This document shows, one piece after another, positions 6,432 through 15,189 of a stretch of DNA of 34,942 nucleotides (the stretch's first letter is position 1; every line of letters begins with the position of its first letter). The translations under genes were made by a program, and so were the position numbers. Source of the stretch: Candidatus Pacearchaeota archaeon (GTDB lineage Archaea; Nanobdellota; Nanobdellia; Pacearchaeales; GW2011-AR1). The notes beneath the pieces were generated by a model that had not been told where the DNA came from, ran no database searches, and was given only the letters and a program-made list of their open reading frames with translations. The DNA lies in NCBI GenBank assembly GCA_018303825.1, contig JAGVXK010000011.1, positions 1 to 34,942 of the forward strand. The letters run 5' to 3'.

Positions 6432-7931
6432 TTATTGTATTTTATAACTACCCCAGGAAGTGACATTAAATTTAACCTTTCCCGCATTTAATGAGGTAAA
6501 GTTATAGCAATCCGTACATACCACTCCGCTCTTGTAAATTCTCGGGTTAATCATAGTTGTAGGCAAACCATATAATGTAATATTGGCAGCTGAATTTATC
6601 TTGCCAACTGGGAATGCCTGTGAGTTAACCTCGGCAAAATTGCTGGACAACGTCAAATTAATTCCCAATCCTAAATTTCCTTTAAATGTTAAATTACCTA
6701 AGAAGCTGGCATCTGTCCATCTTATCTCCCCGTAAGAATTATTGTAAACCAGATAATTAGTGTTGATACCGTCATATGAAAGAATCGAATAAAAAGGATT
6801 ATTTAGAATCTGATTATTTAATAATGTATTATTCACGCTCGTACGAACAAGCTGGATACCAAAATAATTGTTTGATTCTATTACGTTATTTGCTATCAGG
6901 CTGTTATTTGAACCTAATTCAATAACAATGCCTGTGTTCGTGGTCTTTATTGCATTGTTCGTGACAAAATTATTATTTGAACCCAGGACAAGATAGACCC
7001 CGATGTCCCCGCCGTTCTTAAACGTATTATTATCTATGAGATTATTCCGGCTGCTGTCTACATAAATCCCGTCTGCATCCCCTTCCATTATATTATTGTG
7101 CATAGTATTGTTATTAGATCTGAATTGGATACGAATCCCGCCATTTCCATTGAAAGAAATGTTATTATTTATTATCCTATTGTTGCTCGCATCTATGTAA
7201 AGATAAATTCCATGATGGTTGCCGGTAGATGAAATGTTGCTTATAATGTTATTAGAACTTCGTGTCAATAAAATTCCTGTAGAACCCCATATGAAGTTGC
7301 CTACTCCTTGGGTGCTACTAAATTCCGTTATAAGCCCGTTCCTTATTGTTATAGAATTATAGCCATTTGCGTAAACACCATAACCAGGATTATCATCGAG
7401 ACCGCTCCCGCGGATAGTGAACCCATTCAAATCGAGGATTACATTATTTGCCTGGATAGTCAAGCAAGTTCCATTTGTTGAAACATCATTTTGTAATTTG
7501 TAATAGCCTGGCTGGCTAATAACCCCGCACGAATTAATTCCAATGGCGGGAGAAGGAACAATGATGGTTCCAGAAATCCATTTCAATGGATAATTTCCTG
7601 TATCTGCACAAATATAATTTCCTCCGCTGTTTGCAAGATAAACTGCTCTTGTCACATAATCTATATTAACATTAGAATAACTTCCGCAATTAGTTTTCCA
7701 GCAGGAAACATAATTATTAGCTTCATTTGTATCGATAATTCCGTTGTTATTTAAATCAGCAGGATTAAAATCGCATCCTGCACTTCCAGGAGCAATTACA
7801 TTTCCAGTTAAATTAAGCTTGCCAATATTCCTGGAAAATGATACAACAACCATTAGAATAATTAAGAGCATTAAAAATAAAAATGTCCCTGTCTTGTTAT
7901 ATTTTCTTGTGTTTCCCTCTTTTTGTTTCAT
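6432..7931 (-). CDS. Secreted NosD-like parallel beta-helix surface protein
   Basis: The N-terminus has a basic start and one hydrophobic segment (about residues 17-34, FLFLMLLIILMVVVSFS), acting as signal anchor or signal peptide. Next comes a dockerin/EF-hand-like calcium loop (DLNNNGIIDTNEA). From about residue 150 to 400 there are many short Asn-rich repeats (NNVILDLNGFTI, NNRIINNNIS, NNTMHNNIM, NNLIDNNTF) typical of PbH1/NosD right-handed beta-helices. The last 100 residues form a different beta-rich domain. Such proteins sit on the archaeal surface and may bind or cleave carbohydrate, but no catalytic residues can be assigned. It follows the FnIII gene with only 16 bp between them, so the two are probably one operon. 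Confidence 0.85.
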   Translation of the reverse strand: MKQKEGNTRKYNKTGTFLFLMLLIILMVVVSFSRNIGKLNLTGNVIAPGSAGCDFNPADLNNNGIIDTNEANNYVSCWKTNCGSYSNVNIDYVTRAVYLANSGGNYICADTGNYPLKWISGTIIVPSPAIGINSCGVISQPGYYKLQNDVSTNGTCLTIQANNVILDLNGFTIRGSGLDDNPGYGVYANGYNSITIRNGLITEFSSTQGVGNFIWGSTGILLTRSSNNIISNISSTGNHHGIYLYIDASNNRIINNNISFNGNGGIRIQFRSNNNTMHNNIMEGDADGIYVDSSRNNLIDNNTFKNGGDIGVYLVLGSNNNFVTNNAIKTTNTGIVIELGSNNSLIANNVIESNNYFGIQLVRTSVNNTLLNNQILNNPFYSILSYDGINTNYLVYNNSYGEIRWTDASFLGNLTFKGNLGLGINLTLSSNFAEVNSQAFPVGKINSAANITLYGLPTTMINPRIYKSGVVCTDCYNFTSLNAGKVKFNVTSWGSYKIQ

Positions 7932-7947
7932 GATATTTGAATGTCAA

Positions 7948-9528
7948 TCAACAACCCCCAATAATTTTTCTTAATATCCTGCAGTTGATAGTAACATCTT
8001 CATTGTTTGAATAAGATGACTCGCCGTTTAAATTATAAGCTTTTATCCTATACCTATAGCTATTTCCATTAACAACTAAATTATCAGTATATGCAACTGC
8101 ATTAGCAGCAGGGATTGCAATCTGAACAAAAGTGCCAACAACTCTATTCACTCCCTTTCCAATTCCACTAATAGGGGCTCTTTCTAACTTGAATCCTTGC
8201 TCATCAACAGCATTATCTACCCATGTTAATTGAATGGATGTAGTTGAAGTTGGGCTTCCAGCCAAATTGCTGGGAGCACTTGGAGCACTTGCTGTAGTTG
8301 AGACAGAATAGACGTTGCTATAAACTGAACTTCCAGCGCCGTTCAGGGCTTTTATCCTATAATAGTATGTTGTTCCCGGAGTTAAACCAGAGTCAACATA
8401 CAAAACTGTATTTAAAGCCAATGTAACAACTGTTGTCCATGGTCCCGTACTTGATAATGCTCTCTCCAATACAAAATTGTCTTCATTATTTGAATTATCA
8501 TTCCAGGCAAGGCTAATACTATTGCTTATTGAACTTGTAGATCTTAAGTTGCTGGGAGCACTTGGAATTGTTAAAACTGCACTAACTGTTAATATAAATG
8601 AACTATTTCTTGATACTGTTCCGTTTGTTGCACTGACAACAATTGTGCTTGTTCCTGTCGGAGTGGTTGCTGAAGTAAATATTGTTAGTGTTGTTGAACA
8701 GGTAGGACTGCATGAAATAAAAGAGAATGAAGCTGTTGCCCCCGTAGGCAGTCCTGAAGCGCTAAAACTGACTGCCTGTGTTGCTGCTCCTGAAACCAAA
8801 TTTGCAGTTATTAAATTCTGCGCATTCCCTCCCTGAACTGCACTCTTATCCCCGGAATTTACCAGCGAAAAATCAAACGAGGATGTACCAAGACTAAAGT
8901 TTGCTCTTACACTCTTATCCGTGTCCATTATTAAGTTGCACGCCCCAGTTCCCAGACATGCGCCAATCCATCCTGCAAAGAAATATCCGCTTGAAGGAGT
9001 AGCCAATAAGCTTACACTACTAGTAAAATCATAATTAGCACTACATGTTATTCCACAACTTATTCTCCCATCAGTGGAATTTACTGCTCCAGAACCAATT
9101 CTGCTGACGCTCAACGTATGATGCTGAGTCACCCTCAGACCTATTGCGCTGTTGCTACCTATCGCGCTGCTTGAACCCTCCCAGCTGACCATTCCAGAAA
9201 AAGTTCTCGTTTGAGTTTCAGATGCTGGAGGAATAGCACTATAACTTATTAACGAAGAAGCATAATATGGACCGCATCTCAAAATATTATTTCCCACAAG
9301 CGAACAAACTGCAGGGTAATTTGTAACCACCCAATTCGTAGGGGCAGTCTCTTCAAATAAATATACTACTGTAGAAGGATCTTTTGTAAAAGACAATGTA
9401 ACAGGAACAGCAACCCCGGGCGTATAAGTGCTTGGGAGAGTTCTGTCAGCACTGTTAATCGCAGAAACAAAACCAATCACAAATATAAAAAGAAAAACAA
9501 ATACAACCACAACCTCTCTTTTAACCAT
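7948..9528 (-). CDS. Secreted protein with InlB-like repeat and two fibronectin III domains
   Basis: A clear N-terminal signal sequence (VVVVFVFLFIFVIGFVSA) precedes a beta domain. An InlB-like/bacterial repeat follows (SCSANYDFTSSVSLLATPSS then FFAGWIGAC...DKSVRANF, about residues 155-215), then a Ser/Thr-rich Ig-like segment, then two fibronectin type III domains from about residue 325 (APSNLRSTSSISNSISLAW... and APSNLAGSPTSTTSIQLTW...). The protein ends INCRILRKIIGGC with no membrane anchor or sorting motif, an abrupt end right after the second FnIII domain. Its role is probably adhesion or envelope structure. First gene of a two-gene operon with the beta-helix protein downstream. Confidence 0.85.
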   Translation of the reverse strand: MVKREVVVVFVFLFIFVIGFVSAINSADRTLPSTYTPGVAVPVTLSFTKDPSTVVYLFEETAPTNWVVTNYPAVCSLVGNNILRCGPYYASSLISYSAIPPASETQTRTFSGMVSWEGSSSAIGSNSAIGLRVTQHHTLSVSRIGSGAVNSTDGRISCGITCSANYDFTSSVSLLATPSSGYFFAGWIGACLGTGACNLIMDTDKSVRANFSLGTSSFDFSLVNSGDKSAVQGGNAQNLITANLVSGAATQAVSFSASGLPTGATASFSFISCSPTCSTTLTIFTSATTPTGTSTIVVSATNGTVSRNSSFILTVSAVLTIPSAPSNLRSTSSISNSISLAWNDNSNNEDNFVLERALSSTGPWTTVVTLALNTVLYVDSGLTPGTTYYYRIKALNGAGSSVYSNVYSVSTTASAPSAPSNLAGSPTSTTSIQLTWVDNAVDEQGFKLERAPISGIGKGVNRVVGTFVQIAIPAANAVAYTDNLVVNGNSYRYRIKAYNLNGESSYSNNEDVTINCRILRKIIGGC

Positions 9529-9550
9529 TTATTATCCTATTTTCTGCGCC

Positions 9551-9558
9551 TTATAAAT
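9551..9558 (-). promoter_or_regulatory. TATA box, surface-protein operon
   Basis: On the minus strand ATTTATAA is centred 26.5 bp before the ATG at 9528. Confidence 0.55.
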
Positions 9559-9617
9559 ATTTCTGCGATATGCTCGATATTTTATGTCTTAAAATATGAA
9601 TTCAATAAAAATCTCGG

Positions 9618-9673
9618 TTTTATAGAAATTCATAAGAACCTTGTCTTCCTTTTATAGGAATTTTAGAACCTTG
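9618..9673. repeat. Imperfect direct repeat downstream of cdc48
   Basis: TTTATAGAAATT...AGAACCTTG (9618-9643) is repeated imperfectly as TTTATAGGAATT...AGAACCTTG (9651-9673), with a small deletion. The second copy runs into the inverted repeat at the cdc48 stop codon. Confidence 0.45.
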
Positions 9674-9680
9674 GTTCTAA
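9663..9680 (-). terminator. Inverted repeat spanning the cdc48 stop codon
   Basis: TTAGAACC, a 2-nt centre and GGTTCTAA form an 8-bp inverted repeat that includes the TAG stop (9677-9679). It could be an RNA hairpin affecting termination or 3'-end stability. The loop is too tight for all 8 pairs to form, and no strong T-tract follows on the minus strand, so a terminator role is uncertain. Confidence 0.3.
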
Positions 9681-12115
9681 CCAGTATAGAGTGGTCCGTT
9701 TTCTATCCCGGCCTTCGCACTCTTTAGGTAAAGATCTTCCATCTTCTTATATACTCTTGCTGTATCTGTGGAAACTGAGGCCTTGACTTTCTTAAATGCT
9801 TCATCAAAATCTTTCTTTTCAACTTTCTTAACATTCATATCCTTTCTTAATGCTGTCATTGATGCTTCCCTGACAAAGCTTTCAATATCTGCTCCGACAT
9901 ATCCTTCGGTTGAATGTATGAGCTCATCAATTATTTTTCTCTTCATATTTTCATTATCATTAAATATTTTTTTCTCTTCAGCAATTAATTTATTTTCCTC
10001 AGCCTTCTTTATCAAGTCAGAACCCCATCCATCGATAAATGGAGTATTCCTAAGATGCACTTCAAATATTTTTTTCCTGCTTTCTAAATCTGGGACATCA
10101 ACAAGAATAACCCTATCAAATCTTCCGGGCCTAAGCAACGCAGGGTCAAGCATATCGGGCCTGTTTGTAGCTCCAATTATTGTAACATCTTTCAAATCTT
10201 CCAATCCATCTATCTCTGCCAATAATTGATTGAGCACTCTTTCCGTAACTTTGGTTCCTTGTTCAACCCCTCTTCTTCCGGCAAGAGCATCAATCTCGTC
10301 AAAGAACACTATGCAGGGCGCAACTTGTCTTGCCCTCTCAAAAACTTTCCTAACTCCCTTCTCTGATTCCCCAACCCACATGCTCAATAAACTCGGCCCC
10401 TTAACCTGAATAAAATTAGCTTCGCTTTCTTTGGCAACTGCTTTTGCTAACAATGTTTTTCCAGTTCCCGGTGGACCATAAAGCAATATTCCCCTTGGAG
10501 GTCTTATTCCGAGTCTCTTGAAACTAGGTCCGTACTTCAAAGGCCATTCAACTGCCTCTTTCAATGAATCTTTTATCTTTTCCAAGCCCCCAATGTCACT
10601 CCAGCCAATATTCGGAACTTCAACAAGCACTTCTCTCATCGCTGAAGGACGAACAATCTTTAATGCAGATTCAAAATCCTCATTCCTTACTTTCATCTTC
10701 TCCAATATCTCTTGTTTTATTGGCTGATCTTCTTCCAATCTCATCTCTGGAAGTAATTTTCTGAGAACATTCATTGCTGCCTCCTTTGTCAACGCAGCTA
10801 TATCTGCCCCAACAAAACCATGTGTTTTTCCTGCAAGAGCCTCCAAATTAACCTTTTCCAAAGGCATATTTCTTGTATGTATTTTTAAAATATTTAATCT
10901 CCCATTTTTATCGGGAACATTTATTTCTATCTCTCTGTCAAATCTTCCGGGCCTTCTTAATGCAGAATCTAATGAATTAACTCTATTTGTAGCTCCTATA
11001 ACTATAACTTTTCCCCTTGATTTCAAGCCATCCATCATTGTGAGCATTTGTGAAACAACTCTTCTTTCAACTTCTCCCTGAACATCTTCTCTTTTCGGTG
11101 CAATTGCATCTAATTCATCTATGAATATAATACTTGGAGCATTTTTCTCTGCCTCTTCAAATATATCTCTAATTTTCTTTTCTGATTCTCCATAAAATTT
11201 GCTCATTATTTCTGGTCCGTTAAGTAAAATGAAATTTGCCTCGCTCTCGTTGGCCACTGCCTTTGCAAGTAATGTCTTTCCGGTTCCTGGAGGACCATGC
11301 AAAAGAACTCCCTTTGGAGGCTCAATTCCTAATTTCTCAAATATTTCTGGATGTTTCAAAGGAAGTTCAACCATTTCTCTTATCTTCTTCACCTCTTCTG
11401 TCAAACCTCCAATATCTTCATAAGTCACATCTGGAACTACCCCGGCATCCTCTCTTACATCGACGCCTTTTGACTGCAAAACTAATTCGGTTTGATCAGT
11501 TATCACAACACTCTGTGCAGGAGTTGTAGAAACAATAACAAATTTCAAATTCTGCAATCCTGAAAATCCGAATCCTGGGAACAATTCCCCAAAATCAGAA
11601 AAGAATTCATTTGAGAATGGATCATTCATAGTGGTATTCCTCCTTCCGCCGAGAGAAATGATATCTCCTTTTGAAACAACTCTTCCAAATAATCCGGATT
11701 TAATCATCTCAGGATCTCCTTGAACAATAACTCCCTGCTGTGCAGGAGCGATTATAACTTTCTGGGCGGCTTTAATGACTGCTCTTCTGACAATCACCTG
11801 CTCTCCAACTCCGGTCTTGGCATTTTTTCTAATTAATCCGTCTATTCTGATTATCCCTTCTCCAACATCTGCGGGATAAGCCCTGTCCACAATTGCTGCT
11901 GTTTCCCTTCCGCCTTTAATAGAAATGACATCTCCTCTGTTCAGCCCAAGCATTTTCATCAACTGGGGGTCAATTCTTGCAACACCTTTATATGCATCAT
12001 CCTGCAGTGCTTCAACAACTTTCAATCTGACTTCTTTTATCTCTTTTATTGTATCTTTCTTTTGCTCCTTAACGTCCCTCATATCTCTATTGTCTTTGTT
12101 TTCTTCTTTTGCCAT
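9677..12115 (-). CDS. cdc48: CDC48/VCP-type AAA+ unfoldase
   Basis: This is a cytosolic hexameric ATPase that unfolds and extracts proteins, usually feeding the proteasome. A charged N-terminal tail (1-28) is followed by the double-psi barrel N domain ([20 protein letters not shown]), a Phe/Gly-containing loop (about 160-190) and two AAA domains. D1 has Walker A GPPGTGKT (about 274-281), Walker [11 protein letters not shown] and pore residues KFYGESE. D2 has a second [18 protein letters not shown] and MWVGESE. SRH arginines ([18 protein letters not shown]) are present in both. At 812 aa it is slightly longer than most archaeal CDC48. The C-terminus ends LYTG and lacks a terminal HbYX motif. 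It lies 8 bp downstream of the AbrB-like gene, so the two are co-transcribed. Confidence 0.97.
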   Translation of the reverse strand: MAKEENKDNRDMRDVKEQKKDTIKEIKEVRLKVVEALQDDAYKGVARIDPQLMKMLGLNRGDVISIKGGRETAAIVDRAYPADVGEGIIRIDGLIRKNAKTGVGEQVIVRRAVIKAAQKVIIAPAQQGVIVQGDPEMIKSGLFGRVVSKGDIISLGGRRNTTMNDPFSNEFFSDFGELFPGFGFSGLQNLKFVIVSTTPAQSVVITDQTELVLQSKGVDVREDAGVVPDVTYEDIGGLTEEVKKIREMVELPLKHPEIFEKLGIEPPKGVLLHGPPGTGKTLLAKAVANESEANFILLNGPEIMSKFYGESEKKIRDIFEEAEKNAPSIIFIDELDAIAPKREDVQGEVERRVVSQMLTMMDGLKSRGKVIVIGATNRVNSLDSALRRPGRFDREIEINVPDKNGRLNILKIHTRNMPLEKVNLEALAGKTHGFVGADIAALTKEAAMNVLRKLLPEMRLEEDQPIKQEILEKMKVRNEDFESALKIVRPSAMREVLVEVPNIGWSDIGGLEKIKDSLKEAVEWPLKYGPSFKRLGIRPPRGILLYGPPGTGKTLLAKAVAKESEANFIQVKGPSLLSMWVGESEKGVRKVFERARQVAPCIVFFDEIDALAGRRGVEQGTKVTERVLNQLLAEIDGLEDLKDVTIIGATNRPDMLDPALLRPGRFDRVILVDVPDLESRKKIFEVHLRNTPFIDGWGSDLIKKAEENKLIAEEKKIFNDNENMKRKIIDELIHSTEGYVGADIESFVREASMTALRKDMNVKKVEKKDFDEAFKKVKASVSTDTARVYKKMEDLYLKSAKAGIENGPLYTG

Positions 12116-12123
12116 ATTATTAT

Positions 12124-12585
12124 TTACTTTTCATCTCCGTTTCGATTGTTGTTTTTCCTAATTTTTCTAATTCTAAAGCCATTTAAATTATTATATTCTG
12201 CATTATCATCTTCTTTTTCATCGAAATTATCAGTAAAATCATCAAAAATAACACTTAACCTGCCAAAATCCTCAAAGCAAAGCCTGACCATTTCATCCAT
12301 ATCTCTTTTCATATCCCTATGCCTCTCATTTATAAAGTCAAATATCTCCTTTGGGATAGATATTGCGTGGGAATTTCCGACCATTCTTAATTTAACTTCA
12401 AAATTCTTTCCCTTCAAATCCTTAAATTTTTCCATTCCATTCAAATCAGCAGGATGTATTATCTTGTCCCTACACTTTGGGCATTCAACAGCTCTTAATT
12501 CTAAGCCATTTCTATGTGCAATCGCTTTCCGCATCTCTATATTGCAGTTTTTGCACATTATTTTGGTGTCAAATATGTCTGTCAT
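12124..12585 (-). CDS. Zinc-ribbon plus AbrB/SpoVT-like DNA-binding protein
   Basis: This is a predicted transcription regulator of 153 aa. The N-terminus carries a four-Cys zinc ribbon (CKNC at about 11-14 and CPKC about 22 residues later). A SpoVT/AbrB-type swapped-hairpin sequence follows (EVKLRMVGNSHAISIPKEIFDF, about 60-82), typical of AbrB- and VapB-like DNA-binding proteins. The C-terminal tail is acidic, then Asn/Arg-rich. It is the first gene of an operon with cdc48. Immediately upstream lies a 61-bp tandem repeat with regularly spaced dyads, so it may repress its own operon. The start at 12585 (MTDIFDTK) is chosen; a TTG-started frame extends to 12618 inside the repeat but is less likely. 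Confidence 0.75.
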   Translation of the reverse strand: MTDIFDTKIMCKNCNIEMRKAIAHRNGLELRAVECPKCRDKIIHPADLNGMEKFKDLKGKNFEVKLRMVGNSHAISIPKEIFDFINERHRDMKRDMDEMVRLCFEDFGRLSVIFDDFTDNFDEKEDDNAEYNNLNGFRIRKIRKNNNRNGDEK

Positions 12586-12604
12586 TTTTACCTCTGGTAA
12601 AAAT
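12584..12604. promoter_or_regulatory. Dyad 1, overlaps start codon of the AbrB-like gene
   Basis: ATTTTTACC, TCT, GGTAAAAAT: perfect 9-bp arms. The left arm contains two bases of the start codon (12583-12585, minus strand). A second identical dyad lies at 12645-12665. It is a candidate operator, or an RNA hairpin that could hide the start codon. Confidence 0.5.
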
Positions 12605-12614
12605 CCTTGCTTTA

Positions 12615-12707
12615 TCAAAATTTCCTAAATTTTGTATGTTTGTCATTTTTACCTCTGGTAAAAATCCTTGCTTTATCAAAATTTCCTAAATTTTGTATGT
12701 TTGTCAT
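12615..12707 (-). CDS. 30-codon leader ORF within the tandem repeat
   Basis: The first repeat copy (minus-strand order) opens with an ATG at 12707, about 25 bp downstream of a TATA-like GTATATCT (12729-12736), and runs 30 codons (begins MTNIQNLGNFDKARIFTRGK) to a TGA. The second copy starts a similar 25-codon ORF at 12646. Because 61 is not a multiple of three, neither is in frame with the AbrB-like gene. Translation of these would influence reinitiation at 12585. The evidence is positional only. Confidence 0.3.
   Translation of the reverse strand: MTNIQNLGNFDKARIFTRGKNDKHTKFRKF
12616..12634. promoter_or_regulatory. Dyad 2, candidate operator
   Basis: CAAAATTT, CCT, AAATTTTG: perfect 8-bp arms with a 3-nt centre, repeated 61 bp away at 12677-12695. 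Its geometry matches dyad 1 (similar length, same centre size). Confidence 0.45.
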
Positions 12708-12809
12708 TTTTCTTTCAATATCTTTTATAGATATACTTTATTAGTATACACAAAACGTATATACTATAATATTTAAACCTTTCTAAAGTCCCTTACTCGA
12801 AAAACAGGC

Positions 12810-12817
12810 ATAAAATA
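12810..12817 (+). promoter_or_regulatory. TATA box, gene at 12841
   Basis: ATAAAATA centred 27.5 bp before the ATG. Confidence 0.45.
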
Positions 12818-12840
12818 GGAAAAACAAGATCTTTTTTAAA

Positions 12841-13569
12841 ATGAAAAAAATAATTTATACATTACTTTTGGTTACTGCGTTGACGACAAAAACAAATGCA
12901 AATCCAGAAAAATTACACTCTAAGCTAATTTCTGGGGAAGAAATAATGTCGAAAACGAGGGCGCTTGAGATAACCCGCATGGGTGAGATAAGAATACATG
13001 ATGAAACAGGATATTTTATTGATATTAAAGCAACTGAACACAAAAAGGCAGACTCAAAGAAGACTGAAAAAACACTTGAATTCAGAATTTGTGACAGCGA
13101 GACAGAGCTTACATTAATAGATAAAGATGCAAATGGTGTAGGCAAGGGAGATTCACTCTTATTTACCCACAGATTTCCGAACACTGATCACCTAGAAATT
13201 GTGGTTGAATCAAGGGGGAACAATAATTACTTTATTGCAAATAGAATTTACAACGGAACAAATGATCTCTACCGCCCAGAACCAATAGACATGTCTAAAA
13301 TGAATTTTTTTGCAAGTTTATATGTTCATTGGAAAATCTCTCCAATCATAAAATGGGGGCAAACTTCTTATTCTAATCTCGTAGCAAACATAGAAAGACA
13401 ACAGCCGGCAGGAGTTCAATACCATGAATTCAAAGAAGCACTGAAAGATTTCGAAGCAATAGAGCCAATAATAACAACCACAAAAGATAAGAAAAAAACT
13501 TTCGAAATCTGCGGAAAATATTTTGGTGCTGTAAAAAAAAAGGTTTTAAAAAAAGACGAAGACAATTAA
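12841..13569 (+). CDS. Secreted protein of unknown function, 242 aa
   Basis: A short classical signal peptide (MKKIIYTLLLVTALTTKTNA) is followed by a soluble, charged domain of about 220 residues. I do not recognise it. Beta-type segments (GEIRIHDETGYFIDIKATEH, TLEFRICDSETELTLIDKD, HLEIVVESRGNNNYFIANRIYN) occupy the middle, and the C-terminus is Lys-rich with helices (YHEFKEALKDFEAIEP). Two Cys are present (RICDS and EICGK), which could pair outside the cell. It has no membrane anchor after the signal, so it may be released. The next gene, an MFS transporter, starts 40 bp downstream behind its own TATA-like box. Confidence 0.65.
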   Translation: MKKIIYTLLLVTALTTKTNANPEKLHSKLISGEEIMSKTRALEITRMGEIRIHDETGYFIDIKATEHKKADSKKTEKTLEFRICDSETELTLIDKDANGVGKGDSLLFTHRFPNTDHLEIVVESRGNNNYFIANRIYNGTNDLYRPEPIDMSKMNFFASLYVHWKISPIIKWGQTSYSNLVANIERQQPAGVQYHEFKEALKDFEAIEPIITTTKDKKKTFEICGKYFGAVKKKVLKKDEDN

Positions 13570-13580
13570 ATCAATAACCT

Positions 13581-13588
13581 TTATTAAT
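13581..13588 (+). promoter_or_regulatory. TATA-like box, MFS gene
   Basis: TTATTAAT centred 24.5 bp before the ATG at 13609. Confidence 0.45.
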
Positions 13589-13608
13589 CTGTTTTCCCAA
13601 ATCGAGTT

Positions 13609-15027
13609 ATGCAAAAAGAAGAAAAGCATAACATTCATAGCACTGTCAGGATTCTTGACGAAGAAGTAAAGAGAAAAAAGGCATTTAAAATAAGCATAAA
13701 GGAAGGCTCTGCAATGAGCTTTGGCAGCGATCTTGGAAATTCATTGATAACTCCCCTGGCAACTGAAATAGGAGGAAATTCCATTCACATAGGGCTGATA
13801 AGCGCGCTTTCCGGTCTTTTCTCTCCACTGGTTCAGATAAAAGGAGACAGATTAATGGAATCTATGTCAAGAAAAAAGATTGTGGCCAGATTCATTCTTT
13901 TGCAAGCAATAATGTGGCTCCCAATAGCACTCTTAGGGCTGCTATATTCAAAAAATATTCTTACAGACTCACTGCCCTGGCTTTTAATTGCATTTTATAC
14001 TGTTCTAGCCATAGCTGGAAGCTTCACAGCCCCATCCTGGTTCTCCTGGCTCGGTGATTTAGTTAACGAAAAAGAGAGGGGAAAATTCTTTGCAAAAAGA
14101 AATGTTTATATCGGAATATCTGGAATAATCGGACTACTGTTCGGAGGATTCATCTTAAAATATTTCAAAGCAAATAATTCCATTTTCATGGGTTTTCTTA
14201 TATTATTCTCCACATCATTTCTTTTCACAATAATAGCAAATTATTACATAAAAAGACAATACGAGCCAAAATTCAAACTTGATAAAAAAAGCTATTTTTC
14301 TTTCTTTTCTTTTATAAAAAGATTTGACAACTATGGAAAATTCTCAGTCTATCAGTCATTTTTCAATTTAGCAATAATGATTGCTTCTCCATTTTTTGCC
14401 TTGTATATGCTAGAAAATCTTGGCTTTAAAAATAATTATATGTTGTATATGATTGTTTCGCTAACAAGCACGTTTTTCTACTTATTATTTACACCATTAG
14501 CTGGAAAATTCTCTGATAAATATGGAAATCTAAAATTGCTCTGGATTTCAAACATTTTCTTTGCAATAACTCCATTATTATGGATATTTGTCAAATCCCC
14601 ATTGCAAATAATATTCCTGCCACAGCTTTCAGCAGGAATAGCAAATGCTGCCCTAGCAATTGCAATAACAAACTATACTTATGGTTCTGCATCAAAAGAG
14701 CATCGCGGTTTGTGCATGGCGTATACTAATATATTGATAGGGGTGGGCGCCTTCTTTGGCTCTATAATTGGAGGATTCCTAATCAGAAATATCACTCTTA
14801 ATGCATTCAACTCATTTATATTTGTATTTATTATCGCGGCAATTGCAAGAATTCTTGTTGCCCTAGTTTTCCTGCCAAGATTGAAAGAAGTAAAAAGAGT
14901 GTCAAAATTAAGGTTGCACTTCCCAATACATCTGAGTTTAACAAGACCATTTAGATTCCTCCACTTAGAGCATAGTATTCTTGGTTTCTTGCATCCAAAG
15001 GCAGCAAAAATAAAGTTCATCCCTTAA
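13609..15027 (+). CDS. MFS-family membrane transporter
   Basis: This is an integral membrane protein of 472 aa with roughly 12 predicted hydrophobic segments after a 45-residue hydrophilic N-terminus. The loop GDRLMESMSRKKIV between helices 2 and 3 is a recognisable MFS motif A, echoed in the second half by AGKFSDKYGNLKLLW. Helix 4 includes SWFSWLGDLVNEKERGKFFAKRN, typical of the enterobactin-exporter/UMF-like branch. The substrate cannot be inferred. The C-terminus ends in a basic tail. It is preceded by a secreted protein gene but has its own promoter-like element. Confidence 0.87.
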   Translation: MQKEEKHNIHSTVRILDEEVKRKKAFKISIKEGSAMSFGSDLGNSLITPLATEIGGNSIHIGLISALSGLFSPLVQIKGDRLMESMSRKKIVARFILLQAIMWLPIALLGLLYSKNILTDSLPWLLIAFYTVLAIAGSFTAPSWFSWLGDLVNEKERGKFFAKRNVYIGISGIIGLLFGGFILKYFKANNSIFMGFLILFSTSFLFTIIANYYIKRQYEPKFKLDKKSYFSFFSFIKRFDNYGKFSVYQSFFNLAIMIASPFFALYMLENLGFKNNYMLYMIVSLTSTFFYLLFTPLAGKFSDKYGNLKLLWISNIFFAITPLLWIFVKSPLQIIFLPQLSAGIANAALAIAITNYTYGSASKEHRGLCMAYTNILIGVGAFFGSIIGGFLIRNITLNAFNSFIFVFIIAAIARILVALVFLPRLKEVKRVSKLRLHFPIHLSLTRPFRFLHLEHSILGFLHPKAAKIKFIP

Positions 15028-15160
15028 ATACAAACAATAGCTAAAAAACAATATCAATAAAATCATTACGAGATAATTGCCTTAACGACCATATTCTCCT
15101 GTCAATACCATTTTGACATCTAAAATAAGCATAAACAAAATAGAAACATCTTTAGGAAAG

Positions 15161-15168
15161 TTTAAAAG
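15161..15168 (+). promoter_or_regulatory. TATA box, gene at 15190
   Basis: TTTAAAAG centred 25.5 bp before the ATG at 15190. Confidence 0.65.
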
Positions 15169-15189
15169 TTCAAACTATCTATAATAAAA

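Larger units (their letters stand above)
12581..12711. repeat. 61-bp tandem repeat, two copies plus 9 bp, upstream of the cdc48 operon
   Basis: Bases 12581-12641 and 12642-12702 are identical, and a third partial copy (9 bases, GTCATTTTT) starts at 12703. Each copy carries two dyads: ATTTTTACC/GGTAAAAAT and CAAAATTT/AAATTTTG, each with a 3-nt centre. Dyad centres are near 12594, 12625, 12655 and 12686, i.e. 30-31 bp apart, close to three helical turns. On the minus strand each copy also supplies an ATGACA like the real gene start. Confidence 0.95.

Noticed and set aside
7948..7990. Frameshift at the C-terminus of the FnIII protein
   Set aside because: The end is abrupt and ends in Cys, but no other frame continues an FnIII or anchor sequence into the following gene.
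9677..9690. HbYX proteasome-docking motif at the CDC48 C-terminus
   Set aside because: The protein ends LYTG; the Tyr is not the penultimate residue, so the motif is not met.
9768..10229. 153-codon forward ORF
   Set aside because: Lies wholly antisense to cdc48, whose frame has unmistakable AAA motifs; the Ser/Phe-rich composition is the shadow of a coding strand. The same applies to the forward ORFs at 10518, 11199, 11236 and 11925.
12062..12628. 188-codon forward ORF over the AbrB-like gene
   Set aside because: Antisense to the zinc-ribbon/AbrB gene and low-complexity (Phe, Ser, Leu); no independent promoter.
12581..12711. CRISPR-like array
   Set aside because: Two contiguous 61-bp copies without variable spacers; a plain tandem duplication with internal dyads.
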